From positions 136,456,750 to 136,520,749 of the forward strand of contig NC_092878.1 in assembly GCF_028372415.1 (NCBI RefSeq): a DNA stretch of 64,000 nt. The letters run 5' to 3'. Below, one piece after another: positions 21,755 to 33,937 of the stretch (positions are counted from its first letter, which is position 1; each line of letters begins with the position of its first letter). The translations under genes were made by a program, and so were the position numbers. Origin of the DNA: Notamacropus eugenii (taxonomy: Eukaryota; Chordata; Mammalia; Diprotodontia; Macropodidae). The notes beneath the pieces were generated by a model that had not been told where the DNA came from, ran no database searches, and saw nothing but the letters and a program-made list of their open reading frames with translations.

Positions 21755-21925
21755 AGACCTCCCAAAGAACTATGATACTAACTTTGGGGTCAGATTTCCT
21801 GGGTTCGAATCTTACCTCCAACACTAACTATAGAACTTGATCTTTCTGTCCCTCCATTTTCTCAACTTTAAAATGATGTTAAACTAGACAGCTTCTTCTA
21901 GATCTATGATCTTACAAAATTGGTG
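21755..21925 (+). mobile_element. MIR-type SINE
   Basis: 'gggtcagatttcctgggttc', 'ttttctcaactttaaaatga' and 'gacagcttcttctagatcta' in order. Confidence 0.75.
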
Positions 21926-22084
21926 CATGTCCATGACCAAAGGACCATAGATTTTGAGCTGAAAGTGAATTTAGAAGTCTTTATCCTTTTGAGGGCCAGG
22001 GTCAAGATAATCCAGACAGCAAGCACCAAGGCAACCTGTGAACTCAGGTCCTCTTTGTTTTACGACTGATGATGAGGGTTCAAG

Positions 22085-22335
22085 AATTGGCAGCTACATG
22101 GCACAGTGAAGAGGGTACCAGACCTGGAGTCAAAAAGACTTAGTTCAAATCTGGCCTCAGACGCTGTGTGAAGATGGGTAGATCACTTAACTTCTGGGTG
22201 TCTCAATTTCCTCATCTGTAAAATGCAGATAATAATAGCACTGCCTCTTGGGATTGTGGTGGAGATTAAACGAGAATATTGGTAATGTGCTTAACAAAAC
22301 TTAAAACCCTATATCCAGGTTAGTTATTTTTTTTA
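22085..22335 (+). mobile_element. CORE-SINE (Mar1-like), full length
   Basis: Head 'ggcagctacatggcacagtg', CORE 'cctcatctgtaaaatgcaga', end 'ggtaatgtgcttaacaaaac'. Confidence 0.9.
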
Positions 22336-22389
22336 TTATGTTATTATTAACATTTCAAGGAAATTAACAATCAGAAAAGGAGGGGGACC

Positions 22390-22510
22390 ACTTGTGAAGC
22401 TCTCTAAGACAAGGGTATTACCAGGATCAAATGAGATAATGGGAGTAAAGCACTTTACAAACCTGATAGCCCTATAGTATCCCAATAATAATTAATATTA
22501 TTGTCATCTT
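22390..22510 (+). mobile_element. MIR/CORE-SINE 3' end
   Basis: 'aggatcaaatgagataatgg' and 'aaagcactttacaaacctga' are the 3' portion of the same SINE class. Confidence 0.6.
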
Positions 22511-22639
22511 TAGTCTCATTAGGCTCCAGTCACCGGCCTCCTATCTATGCCTGACTTCATTCCTCGAGCCTCTCCTGCTGAGCTCAAACAAGGATTCTAG
22601 AGAAAGATGGGGATGTGCTAGCCTAAGGGTGTACCCTTT

Positions 22640-22810
22640 GAAAAGTTTAATCTATATTATTTAGACATCTTTAAGTCTAGACAGTCCACAAAGCAATAAA
22701 TCAAGCCGTGACTTCTGACGTATAAATGCTCAGACTGAAAATTTAATAATTGACTTTTGCAAGCTAATTAAAGCAAGCTCCAGAACTCCTCACTCTTAGG
22801 GATACCAGAC
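22640..22810. mobile_element. Possible LTR fossil fragment
   Basis: Resembles the inside of the LTR at 13136-13815 ('gcaataaatcaagccgtgac', 'aaatgctcagactgaaaa'). Neither terminus is visible. Confidence 0.35.
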
Positions 22811-22865
22811 AGCCAAAGTGCTTACCTGGTAACCACAGAAAACTAAGACTTGACAAAAGGGGTAA

Positions 22866-22963
22866 GCAGATCAACCCCATCGAGGCCTTCTCCCATGTAT
22901 CTTCCATTGAGATCAGGGACAAGAAAAGCACTGGATGAGAAAACCTCGATGGGGTTGATCTGC
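22866..22963. repeat. Perfect 20-bp inverted repeat
   Basis: 'gcagatcaaccccatcgagg' (22866-22885) recurs as its exact reverse complement at 22944-22963, with 58 bp between. Weaker similarity runs a further ~10 bp on the loop side. No transposon ends or coding frame accompany it. Confidence 0.95.
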
Positions 22964-22979
22964 ATTGATGAATGGTTGA

Positions 22980-24100
22980 AAAAAATCACAGATTTTTTAT
23001 AAAATATATATTTTTAAAATAACCCTAGCCACTTTTCATTGTCCCAGTTGTTCATTTCTTAGAGTCAGGACCCAAAGGTTTAATCCTGCTATGTCAACCG
23101 AACAGGAAACATGCTAGTGGTAAGGAACATGTCATTTGTGATCAGAGCTCTTTGAGGGATTGGGGAAATCTTGGCCCCAGAGGTTTATTATACCTTATGG
23201 CTTTGAGCCACCAGCTCTCTTTTTAATCCTATCTCTCCTCCATCCTGCTTTCTTGGTTTTAATCTCCAGATTCTAGCTCCAAGAGGGCTTTATCTATTTT
23301 CCCCAAGGCTTTCTTAAAAAAAAAAAAAAATTTTTTTTTAAAGTTTCTCATATGCATTTCCCCTTCCTTTTCTCCCTGAGAGTTCCATCAAAGGACTCCA
23401 GCCCAGAAGGAAAAAAATGTAACAATAAAGAAATCCCCAGAGGAGTCAGATTTGCTTTGCAGGCCCCTTGCCAGCCTTCTAAGAGGAGGTGTCTGCCTCT
23501 CTCCCCCCATCCCTGCCCTCCCCTTCCCACCCTGCTCTGCCTCCATCTTCCTCTCCTAAGCCGGCTTGCTACAGATGTTTTCTCTTTCTTACAGAAAGTG
23601 TTTCTTCCTGCCTCTCCGTGGCTCTGTTCCCTAGACTTCCAGGGGGCTTATGTAAATTTCCTCTGGGTCTCAGCTGCTCTAGACGCTTCAGATCCCTTTA
23701 TCCACCGCCAACCCAAGATCTTAATCCTGCTCTGAATCTTTGCCACTCCTCTCAGGAAGAGGCTGCCTCCCAGGCTCAGAACTTTCATCTAAGCCGCTTC
23801 CTGGAGAGGCCATTTACCTGTTTGTTTTTTTGTCTTTTCTCCCGAGGCCATGGCCGGGGGCCTAGGGTTTCTAACTCTGCTTGGTTTGGAGAGTGGTTTC
23901 GCTGCACTGACTGGAATTGAGGTTCTGGATCCATCGTCCTTACTTCTTCCCCTTCCCATAAGTGACTATGAGGTTTTTTCTCAGGATTTGCTCATTTCCA
24001 ACGCTTTTGACAATTGCAGGAATGAAAAGCCCAGAGAACAAGCTAATGCTCTCCCTCTAAACAAGGTAAATTTCCATTTCCTCAACAGACATCTCAAATC
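22980..24100. other. Low-repeat island with overlapping open frames
   Basis: From 23352 to 24122 three plus-strand frames of 90-143 codons overlap in pyrimidine-rich sequence. A strong acceptor-like tract ends at 23595 (ttttctctttcttacag). A possible mini-exon lies at 24020-24065, between an acceptor-like 'gacaattgcag' and a donor-like 'aag/gtaaat'. No domain is recognised, so the frames are most likely chance. Confidence 0.3.
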
Positions 24101-24104
24101 AGAA

Positions 24105-24315
24105 AACTTGGGTTTAGAATAAGAGGGATCTTAGAAATCAATAATTCAATTTTCCCCTCTCCCCTCCTTCCACAGGGTAAGAAATTGATACCAAGAGGCA
24201 GGCTGAGAGTCATCCTAAAACCACACAGGCAGTAAGTACTAAATTGGTATGAGAATTCAGGTCTTCTGACTTTAAATCTGAGCAGTAAACTGCTATTTAC
24301 TTGAAGCACCTGGAG
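24105..24315 (+). mobile_element. MIR3-like SINE
   Basis: 'gggatcttagaaatcaataa', 'cacaggcagtaagtac', 'attcaggtcttctgacttta' match the MIR3 order. Confidence 0.6.
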
Positions 24316-24319
24316 ACAC

Positions 24320-25640
24320 CCCTTAACACGTACGTGGGCTCTGAGACAAGTCTACTCCAGGTTCAAGTTACTCTTTGTGTCTGCTTCAACTCAATACTGT
24401 GGCTCACAGGGCGCCATGCTATCTTACCTTTACTAGCCTTCAAAAGGACATAATTAACTCAAGGACATTTAATAAAGTATGGCAGTAAGAGAAGCACCAA
24501 TAGAATATTTCCTCTAATAACCTGAGGCACACAGTCCACATCGTGGTGCATACTGAAATGATCAATACTAATTTTATATCATTTTCTTATCTATTCTTTT
24601 TATGGTTACTTGGCTTTGATCCTGTATTTGCTTTAGTCATGGCTCTAAGCTAAGTTCAGAGACTTAGCCGGGGCTAGATTCAAAAATTCAGTTCTGTTAC
24701 TAATCACTATTCAATTCTTATCTCAAGAAATTTTGCTAATGTTGAAGGACACAGGTGAATATAGGAGAGTAGGGTCTAATATCTTTACTCCACCAAGCTA
24801 TCCTTCAAGGATGCCTGGTTTGTTGTCCAAGATGTCAGGACTACTCTCTTGAAGGTGAACACTTCTTAGTCATAGTGAAGAAAGAGGATGGTCATTGCTA
24901 TCCCCCATTACCAAACTTCCGACCAATCATGTTGTTCTCCACCATCTATAACTATATCATATATGTTCCCTGTGTCTGTTATGCCATGAGAACCTACCCT
25001 GTTCTGTACTTCCAAAAATCTATAGAAGAAAACTGTCCACCTCGTTGGGGGTCAGTCTCAGCTTCCCTCTTATTGGTAGATTCAGCTTTACCAACAAAGT
25101 GAAGATGCTTAGAACTTTTGTGCCTCAGTTTACCTTATTTCAACTGTTATGCTACACATGCCATCAGTCGGAAGAGCAGATATTTAGAGTGAGCAAGGGG
25201 AGATGCTACTCATGTCTCTGACATCGTATGTCTTCAGGTGAGGTTATTACGATGCTACTGCTCTCATGAGGTTTCTCCTCAGCATTATTCCATTAATTCC
25301 ACAGTGGATGCTGGTCACTTCCAAGTGTGGCTTCACTGGGCATCTAGTTTTGGAGTTTTTCTTGCCTTCCAGCTACTGAATTCAGCTGGGGTGCTGACTT
25401 TTCCTCTTAGAGGATAAGTAAACTTTGTCATAGACTTCTGATTTTAGCACTAAAGTTTTCTCTATAATAACTCTTTTAGGAAACTGAAGTCATTGGACTT
25501 GACTGGAAAGAGGGGGAGGGACTTTTTTAGGGAAAAATTCATTCTACTTGTCTATTTCTTTCAAAGCCTTGATAAGAAAGGGCTTTCCTCTCTAGAAGGA
25601 AAGTCCTTGCAAAACATATCTCTTAGTTTCCTGGTTTCCT
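24320..25640. other. No gene; largely unclassified low-repeat DNA
   Basis: The frame at 24875-25102 has no recognisable family. No clear repeat edges are seen. Confidence 0.4.
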
Positions 25641-25893
25641 TTGACTCAAATCCCACTTTGTGGAGAAAGCCTTCCCTGATTCCCCTCCCTCACCCTCCAT
25701 CCTTTTACCAGTGACTTCACCTCTGACATTATCTTCCATCAAACATATCTTGTTCATACTTAGTAATTTACATGTCATCTCTCCCATTTTAATGTGAGAT
25801 CCTTGAGGGCAAGGACTGTTTTTACCTTTCCTAACACCTCCCATACTTACCAAGGTCTGACACATAGTAAGCACTTAACAAACATTTGTTGGC
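25640..25893 (+). mobile_element. L2 LINE 3' end
   Basis: 'agccttccctgattcccctc', 'gatccttgagggcaaggact', 'gacacatagtaagcactta' form a complete L2 3'UTR end. Confidence 0.9.
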
Positions 25894-25894
25894 T

Positions 25895-26250
25895 AACATA
25901 ATTTGGACCATGGAGCAGAGTCGCTCCCACCAGTGCCTTTAGGCTTAATTTTATTTTTGAACTATATTTCCTGGTTACTGAGACCTATACATCTCTGTCA
26001 GAGAACCAATTCCCAACTCCCCTCCCCATGTTTATAGCTTAGAGCTGGAAAGTCTATGTGGTTCACTGTTTAATTTCTGAGCCTTCAAACTCACTAAAGC
26101 TGATCTCTGTTAAAGAAATCCCACCTGAGTTCTGTAGGTCTGATCCCCTGAGCTATCTTTGGGAGTTTAATAGTTTCTCATTCAATGAATATACATAACA
26201 ATTAAAGCCCGGGGCGGGGGCAAGGTCAAGGTGTATTTCCTCCACAGGTG
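25895..26250. other. No gene or clear repeat
   Basis: Unclassified sequence. Confidence 0.4.
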
Positions 26251-26255
26251 TCTAG

Positions 26256-26390
26256 TTAGTCAATAAACGTTTATTAAGCACCTACTAAGTGCCAGGCAGT
26301 ATACTAAGAGCAAGGGTACAAAGAAAGGCAAAAGACAGTTCCTGTCCTTAAGGAGCTCTTAATGTAATGGGGGAATGCAACACATAAAAG
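26256..26390 (-). mobile_element. L2 LINE 3' end
   Basis: 'cgtttattaagcacctacta', 'aaagaaaggcaaaagacagt', 'cttaaggagctctt' is the reversed L2 3' end. Confidence 0.85.
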
Positions 26391-26624
26391 GAAAACGAAA
26401 AGTATATGCATTTAGGGGCTGGGGGTATAGCTTGGGGGCCTGATGAAGTCCAGAGAAGTACAGCTGAGTGGGAAATAAAGAGGTGGGTGGCCAGGGGTCC
26501 TGGCCTCCACTCATGGAGATTCATCATCATCCATCACAAACAGTGATGGAGAGGGGAGGAAGGTCCTGAGACGATAGAAGTTCCAAGGTTGATGTGACTG
26601 CAAGATGACAACTGATCTTGCAGG

Positions 26625-26633
26625 GTCTGTCTG

Positions 26634-26681
<48 letters not shown>
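26625..26681. repeat. (ATCT)n microsatellite
   Basis: About 13 tetranucleotide units. It is followed to about 26890 by AT-rich, ATGTAAAT-type degenerate repeats. Confidence 0.98.
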
Positions 26682-27044
26682 ATATGTGTAAATTATTTTG
26701 TATATGTAGAAATATGTATTTGTATGTGTAGAAATATATGTAAATATGTCAATTACGCATATCAATATGTAAATTATTGCATACAGAAATGTACACAAAT
26801 ATATGTAAACATGCAAATTATAGGTAATAATATGTAAATTATTTTGTGTATGTAGAAATACACACAAATACACATGACATGTTGTATGTATGTATATTAG
26901 CAATATTAACATAAACGTTGAATCTCATTTATGCTACCTGACTGATCGTGGGCAACTTACTTTAACATTTATTATTTATTTAATTTTTGATTTTGATTAT
27001 TTGTTTTCTAGACTTCATTTTTCTCACTTGAAAAATAAGCAGTA

Positions 27045-27195
27045 GAAAAGATCATAGACTTAGGCTTGGAAAAGATCTCAAAATCATCTTAGTCTAATCC
27101 CTTCATTTTAAAAACCAGGGAACTGAGTCTAAATAGGGAAGTCATTTATGCAAGATCACATAGGTACCGTTATACCCTCTAATGCCCTTTCCAAT
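27045..27195 (+). mobile_element. MIR3-like SINE
   Basis: 'gatcatagacttaggcttgg', 'aaaaccagggaactgagtct', 'gatcacataggt'. Confidence 0.6.
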
Positions 27196-27289
27196 TCTAG
27201 ACGCTGTGTCTTACACCTTATCTTCTCTATTAGTTTTGATGAACTTTTTTAAACAATAGGATTCTAACAATAATAAAGCATTCAAAAGC

Positions 27290-27545
27290 AAATGCTGTAA
27301 GATTATGATGATGAAACTTGTCCCCAAAGAAGAAACATCACAAGGTACCTCCCTTCACTTCTCTGTAGAGGTGGAGGACTATGGATGTGGAACACTATGT
27401 GTGTTGTCAGATTTTTTTGATCTGTTCAGTTAATTTTTTTTCTTTATTGAAGAGATGGTTATCTGGGAAGATAGAAGACTATATTGGAAAATGTAGGAGA
27501 TGTAAAAATGAAAGGTATCAAAAAATTTATTTAAAAAAATGGTTA
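27290..27545 (+). mobile_element. L1-like 3'UTR, family A
   Basis: 'tgtagaggtggaggactatg', 'gatgtggaacac', 'tgttcagttaatttttt' and 'aaaggtatcaaaaaatttat' plus an A-rich end; parallel to 18560-18822 and 37738-38015. Confidence 0.6.
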
Positions 27546-27549
27546 GAGA

Positions 27550-29430
27550 AAGGAAAATAGTTATCCCTTCCACATCACGACTTTCCCCATCCCAGTTTTG
27601 ATACATCACAGGTCAGCATAAGAAATCAAATGGGAATTTGAGGGGAGTTTTGTGGAAACTGCAAAGGATACATGAAGACCAGTAGACAACGCAGAAAAAG
27701 TTTAGAAACTTAGAAATGCATAAAATCTATGTATAGTGTTGTATAATATCAACATATTTTATCTTTTAATACCATAATGATTCAGACTTCTTCTCTGGTA
27801 TGGAGGGTCAAAGAATTTTACACAGATTTTCCAGATTGTGGGGACATTCCTCTAACCCCCACCATATGGAAGGGATTTCTGTATTACAAAGTGACTCTAA
27901 TACAAAAAACTCAATAAGCATAAACAAAGCATTAAAAAGTAAGTAAATCCTTTGTCCCGAATCCAGTGCCCTTTCCATTAGGCCAAGCTGCCTTCAGAAG
28001 ATAAATTTACTTTGGTGATTTTGTCTGAGCCTGAGAACTAATGAAGTCAACTTACTTCCTCTAAATCAGCTGAACAATTTGCTGACCGGAACAGTTATTT
28101 TCTTGGTAGGGTGGGGATGTTAGGACACCTGCTGTTCCTTTCCATTCTTTCCAGAGAATGTTCCCACTCCCCATGGGCCTTCTCTGCTGGCCTCTTGTCT
28201 GTTTGTGCCTTCCCTTGGCTCGCTGACTCACAACATGAAAGGTCAGCGCAGCTGGACAAACACTAAATGACCAGGTTAAAGTAACAAAAGGGTTTTTTCA
28301 CCTGAGTCTTCATGTTATTTATGCTTAGGGATGGTGCCTCAAAAGCAAACAATGCCTTGGAGCCCGGAATCATCTGCTGAATTATCTTTCCTGCAGGAGG
28401 ACATACTGTAATTTGTGACCAAAACATGGTGCACAGGGCTTTATAAATGACTCTAAGCTGGTAATGAGGCAGGTTATTCCAGGGCTGTTGGGTTACCCCA
28501 GTGCTGAGAAATGAGGATTAGGTTGGTGAGTGAGTGGATAATTAATTTACAAAGTTATGAAATAGGGGCAGGCATTCCCGGTTCTTGAGATACTTGCCGG
28601 GAAACAGGACAGCAATCACACTTTAATTGAACACAGAGGGTAGGAGGGCAAAAAGCCCAGAAAGGCAGAGACAAGTGGTGAAAAGTGGTACTAAGGCAGA
28701 TGATGGTGTGGGGACTGGAACTGGGATGATGAAGGAAGGCATTGGGGAGAAGAAGATGGGGAGGAGGAGAGGCAGAGAATATCAACCCACATGACCATGT
28801 TCTAGAGTTGAGAGCACTAGACAACATGGAAGTGTTGGGAGGAGGCAGGAGCTTGAGGTCTCATTCTTACAGGGGTTTTTGTGAGAAGAGACTAACTCTT
28901 ACTGGTGCCACCTTGGGTTTAATTCCTTAATATAATCAGATCTTCTCAAAGTTAATCGTAAAACTTCAAAGTTGTCATCTCAAAGTGATCACCAGCATTT
29001 TGATGTTCTACTGGTCTGAATTTTGTCTGAAAATTTACATATCACAGGACCAGAAACCTTAACAAGCAGCACCTAGATGTTTTTTTTTAATTTGGCACAT
29101 TACCAGGATGTGAATTTTGGTTAATATATGATACAATTTGTAAATTATGCTCCTTTGATCTTTGGGGTGACTTTCATGTGACTTTCCCCGCTATTGCTCC
29201 TTTATACAGACTGCCTATAAATTTTTGATACTAACTCAAAGCAGGAGGGGCAATGAGGGAGGGTATGGTCCAGGGGGACTAGAACAAGATACAATTTTAA
29301 CACAATAACACACATAGTAACCAATATTACACTTTTCCAGAAAAATAAAGTTGTAGAACCACCACCCACTACCAGAATGCTGCCCCCAATTGGTCTAGCG
29401 GGAGATTGTACACTCTGTTTTATGGATAAC
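27550..29430. other. Low-repeat DNA; candidate noncoding element at 28000-28560
   Basis: No repeat is recognised. Positions 28000-28560 are balanced in composition, with words such as 'gctgactcac' and 'tcatgttatttatgctta', and look like preserved single-copy DNA. Frames at 28555-28930 show no family. Confidence 0.35.
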
Positions 29431-29439
29431 ACCCATGTG

Positions 29440-31345
29440 TGTTTAACTTTTCTGCCTCAAATAGAACTCCTTGGGTGTCATACCAATCAAACTACCAAAA
29501 AATTATTCTCTAGAGCTAGGAAATATCAAAATTCATCTAGAATAATAACAGGTCCAGAATGTTAAGGGAATTAGTGAAAAGAAATGCTAGGGAAGGTAGC
29601 CTAGCCCTATCAGATCTCAAAATACATTATAAATCAGCAATCATCAAAACCACTTGGTACCAGCTAAGAAACAGGGGAGTAGATCAGTGGAATAATTAAG
29701 GTATGTGTGTTTGTCCTTCATTGCCAAAGAAGACCATGCCATCAGAGAAATAATGACATGACTTGCACTTGACTGTTTTGAGTGAGGGAGGGCTGTGCAG
29801 GTCACCAGCCTCACTTCTCTTCCAGTGCCATCTGAATCCAATGACCAGATATTCATCAGGTCAGGTAATCAAGACATAGTAGTCAATGAATATAGCACTC
29901 TACTGTTTTATAAACCCAAGCACCCCAGCTTCTGGGATAAGCATTCACTGTTTCACAAAAACTGCTGGGAAAAACTGAATAATAGTTTAGTAGAAACTGG
30001 GCATAGACCAATGCCTGACATCATACACAAGAATAAAGTCCAAATGGAAACATGATCTAGGTATAAAGGCTGATACTATAAACAAATTAGAGGAGCAAGG
30101 GACAGTGCATCTGTCCGATTTATGGAGAATGAAGAAATTTATGATCAGACAAGAGATAGAGAACATCATGAAATGCAAAATGGATAATTTTGATTACATT
30201 AAATTGAAAAGTTTTTACACAAACAAACTCAATGCAAACAAGATTAGGAGGGAAGCAGAAAACTGGGAAAGAATTTGTGCAACAAATGTTGATAAAGACC
30301 TCATTTCTAAAAATATATAGAGAACTGAGTTAAATTTACAAGAATATAAGTCTTTCCCCAATTGATAAATGGTCAAAGGATATGAACAGACAGTTTTCAA
30401 AGGAAGAAATTAAAGCTATCTATAGTCATATGAAAAAATACTCTAAAACACTATTGATTAGAGAGATGCAAATCAAAACAACTCTGAGGTACCACATCAC
30501 ACCTATCAGATTGGCTAACATGACAAAACAGGAAGATGATAAATGTTAGAGAACATGTGGGAGAGTTGGAACACTAATTCATTGTTGGTGGAGCTGTGAG
30601 CTGATCCACCCATTCTGGAGAGCAATTTGGAACTATGCCCAAAGGGCTACAAAAAGGTACATACCCTTTGACCCAGAAATATCACTTCTACGGCTGTATT
30701 CCAAAGCAATAATAAAAATGTGGAAAGGTCCCACATGTACAAAAATATTTATAGCAGTTCCTTTTGTGGTGGTCAAGAACTGGAAAAAGAGGGAATGCCC
30801 ATCAATTGGGGAATGACTGAAGAAGTTGCGGTATATGAATGTAATGGAATTTTCCTGGGCTATATAAGAAATGGTGAACAGTCAGATTTCAGAAAAACCT
30901 GAAGTGAAATGAGCAGAACCTGGAGAATATTATACATAGAAACAGCCACAGTATGCAAGGACTGTTTCTGGTACACTTAGCCCTTCACAGCAATGCAAGG
31001 ACCTAAAACATCCCCAAAGGACTGTTGAGGCAAAATGCCATCCATAGTCAGAAAAAGAACTATGGAGTCAGAACGCAGAATGAAGCAGACTCTTTTCTCT
31101 TGTGTTACGTTTCGTTTTGTTTTGTTTTTCTCATTGTTTCTCCCTTTCATTTTAATTCTTCTATGCAACATGACTTATGCAAAAATGTGTTTAATAGGAA
31201 TGTATGTGTAGAACCCACTTAAGATTGTATGCCATCTCGGGAAGGAGGGGGGAGGGAGACAGGGGAGGAGGGTGGGAATATTTAAGACTTATGGAAGTGA
31301 TTGTTGAAAACTGAAAACAAATAAATTAATTAAAAACTTTTAAAA
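29440..31345 (+). mobile_element. L1 LINE, ORF2 3' third and 3'UTR
   Basis: The longest ORF2 remnant here. The frame at 30105-30320 reads 'KMDNFDYIKLKSFYTNKLN' and 'ENWERICATNVDKDLISKNI'. Further on come 'VVVKNWKKRECPSIGEW'-type sequence (30760-30810), the stop, and a 3'UTR with 'gggaaggaggggggagg' and an A-rich tail at about 31310-31345. It is 5'-truncated at about 29440 and interrupted by a SINE at 29703-29858. Confidence 0.9.
29703..29858 (-). mobile_element. SINE fragment with RTE-type tail
   Basis: 'tttgtccttcattgccaaag', 'acttgcacttgactgttttg', 'ggctgtgcaggtcaccagcc'. It is a 5'-truncated copy lacking the tRNA-like head, inserted in the L1. Confidence 0.85.
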
Positions 31346-31539
31346 AGAATAAGAAGTTGTGAAATTAGAAAAGTGATGGGCCAACAATTGATAGAAGCCA
31401 ATTTTAATAGATCTATTGTGTTGTCCAGTAAATAATTTTGATTTAAAAAATAGAACTTCTTGGGAGATCTTCTAATCTAGGTGATCCAAATCTGACCATG
31501 CCTGACCTGTCTCATCAGGCCTGTCCCTGAATCAGTCTA

Positions 31540-32515
31540 ATCTTCACTGAGTCATTCATTCCACAAACACTTTCTAAGTGTCTACCCTGGACCAGGTGCT
31601 GTGTGCTGGGTTCTTTATTTTGCTGAGGGGAAACAACATATACAAAAATAAGTAAATTCAAAATGTACAAACTAAACCAGCCCTTGGGTTGATCAAAATA
31701 GGTTTCTTGTAGAAAGTGGTACTTGAAGTAAGTCTTAAAAGAAGAGGAGGACTGGTGGTAAGAAATGAAAATATCCCAGGCATGGAACCTTTTTTTTTGG
31801 AAAGGCAAATGGGAAGGTGGGAAATGGAAGACTTGGGGTATATAAGGAATCATAAGAGTCCAGGTGTTTTGTTTTTTTTTTCTGAAATGGAGTATGTGAA
31901 TAGAAGTAATGTATAACATGGCTGGAAAGGTAGACTAAAACCATATTCTAAAGAGTTTCAAGTGTAAAAACAAGAATTTGTATTTTATTTTGGTTGTAGC
32001 AGAGAGTCTCCTGAGCAGGGGAGTGGCATGGTTAGAATCACTCCCCTGCTGAGAGTGACGTGTATTTTAGGAAAATTGTTTTGGCAGCTATATAAAGGAT
32101 GGTTGGAGAGGGAAAGGGCTTGTGTAAGAAAGAATAATTAAGTAGTTATTGCAATAATCCAGGCAAGAGGTGATGGGAGGTTAAACTCAGCTTGGGACTG
32201 TGTGAACAAAGAGAAAGGAGTAAATGAAAGAAGTATGGAGGTGGAATTCACATGATATGACAACTAGATGTATGGGCAGAAAATAAGGGAAGAGGGGAAT
32301 ACGATGCTGAAACTTCTTATCTGTATAATGTAAGATGACAGTGCCCTTGACAAAAACAGGAAAGTTGAGATATACTAGTCTTATTTAGGGAGAAAGATAA
32401 GTTCTACTATGGCTATGATGAGTTTGAGATATCCCTGAAACTTGTGGTATGTAATGTCCAAAAGGCAAAAGTGGATGTGGACCTGCAGCTCAGGAGAGAG
32501 ATTAGGGATAGATAT
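31540..32515 (-). mobile_element. L2 LINE, 3' part
   Basis: 'aaacactttctaagtgtcta', 'agcaggggagtggcatggtt', 'aattgttttggcagctata', 'gcaataatccaggcaagagg', 'tccaaaaggcaaaagtgg' run in reversed L2 order for ~1 kb. The 134-codon minus frame 31515-31919 is a chance opening across it. Confidence 0.8.
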
Positions 32516-32699
32516 ATGTTACAGCTGTCTGATTGATCTTACTTAACCCCACCCCAATTAAAATAATGCTCTGTCAGTCAGTCATAGGGTGAAAAGTCCT
32601 TTAAACTGTAGTGATGTTGGACAAGAATTGTGTTCAGATAGTTCAAGGAAATGCTTCCTTCCAACTGTTGTTACTATACCATTTTAGTAAGTACTCTTT

Positions 32700-33565
32700 T
32701 CTAAAAAGTTCTTAAAGTGACTGAATAAATGAATGTGAAGGAATACTAGCATGATGTATGTTCGTTCTTCGTTGCCAAAGAAGACCATGCCATCAGGGAA
32801 ATGATGACATGACTTGCACTTGACTTTGTTGTTGAGTGAGGGAGGGCTGTGCAGGTCACCAGCCTTACTTCTCCTCCAGAGCCATCTGAATCCAGTGACC
32901 AGATATTCATCAGGATGACTGGACATGACCCAGGATGAGGCAATTAGGGTTAAGTGACTTGCCCAAGGTCACACAGCTAGTGAGTACCAAGTGTCTGAAG
33001 TGAGATTTGAACTTAGGTCCTCCTGACTCCTGCACTGGTGCTCTATCCACTGCACCACCTAGCTGCCCCTAGTGTGATGTAAGAAATGATGAAAGAGATG
33101 GTTTCAGAAAAACCTAGGAAGATCTATAGGGACTGATACAAAATGAAGTGAGCAGAACCAAGAGAACGATATACACAATAACAAAAAATATTTTAAGGAA
33201 AAGTGAAAGATTTAGTAGCTCTGATCAGTACAGTGAGCCACCAAAGTCCAAAGCACTCACAATATAAAATGCTATTCACCCCTGTACGGAAAACTGATAG
33301 ACTGAGTATAGACCAAAGCTTTTTTTTTTTTTTTTGCTTTACTTTTCTTGCCTATTTGTTTTTCTTTCCAGACCATGGTTTATGTGGAGATGTTTTACAT
33401 GACAATAGATAGATTATATATGTGTAATATTAAGTATATAATATTTTATATATGTATATATATACATATATACATGTACTGGTTATCATATTTCTTATTT
33501 TCTCAATGGGTGGAGAAAGAGATGAAAAGAGAATGTGGAAGCAAAAATAAAAATTTAATACTGGG
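32700..33565 (+). mobile_element. L1 LINE 3' end, split by a SINE
   Basis: 'gtaagaaatgatgaaagaga', 'gtgagcagaaccaagagaac', 'tttctcaatgggtggagaaa' then an A-rich end. It contains an AT/TG microsatellite (33415-33475). Confidence 0.8.
32758..33068 (-). mobile_element. Full-length tRNA/CORE SINE with RTE-type tail
   Basis: The closest relative of the SINE at 4989-5302, with tRNA-like head, CORE and RTE-like tail all present. The 12-bp flanks 'ctagcatgatgt' (32746-32757) and 'ctagtgtgatgt' (33069-33080) are the target duplication, 11 of 12 identical. Confidence 0.95.
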
Positions 33566-33569
33566 TGAT

Positions 33570-33935
33570 TGATTCTCGACTGATAACCTTGTGGAAAAGC
33601 ACTCCAGTTCAAGCCAGTGGTACTAGAGAATGACTTCTGACTCCTCAGGAGTACCTCTAGAACCTTGAGGGGGGAATTGTATACAGCCTTCTTCTAGGAT
33701 TTAAGACTCATCTGTGAGAGTGAGAGTTGAGAACTCAGAGCTTACATGGGCTACATATATAAATCTGGAAGCTATCTACAAAGAGATAACAATCCAGGGA
33801 TGAAAGGTAGAACTAGAGGTAAAAGAAATTTGGGTTAAATAAGTAAAAATAAAACCTATTTTTTTTATTCCAGGCAAGAGCAGCTTCCTAGAGAAGCATA
33901 ATCAAATAGAAGAAGAGTACTTAAGCTGACACATT
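33570..33935. other. No gene; unclassified
   Basis: No credible frame. Some wording ('gagttgagaactcagagctt') recalls L2 but cannot be placed. Confidence 0.35.
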
Positions 33936-33937
33936 TT

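Noticed and set aside
31515-31919. 134-codon minus-strand frame
   Set aside because: Falls on reversed L2 3' sequence, not in the L2 coding frame; no domain.
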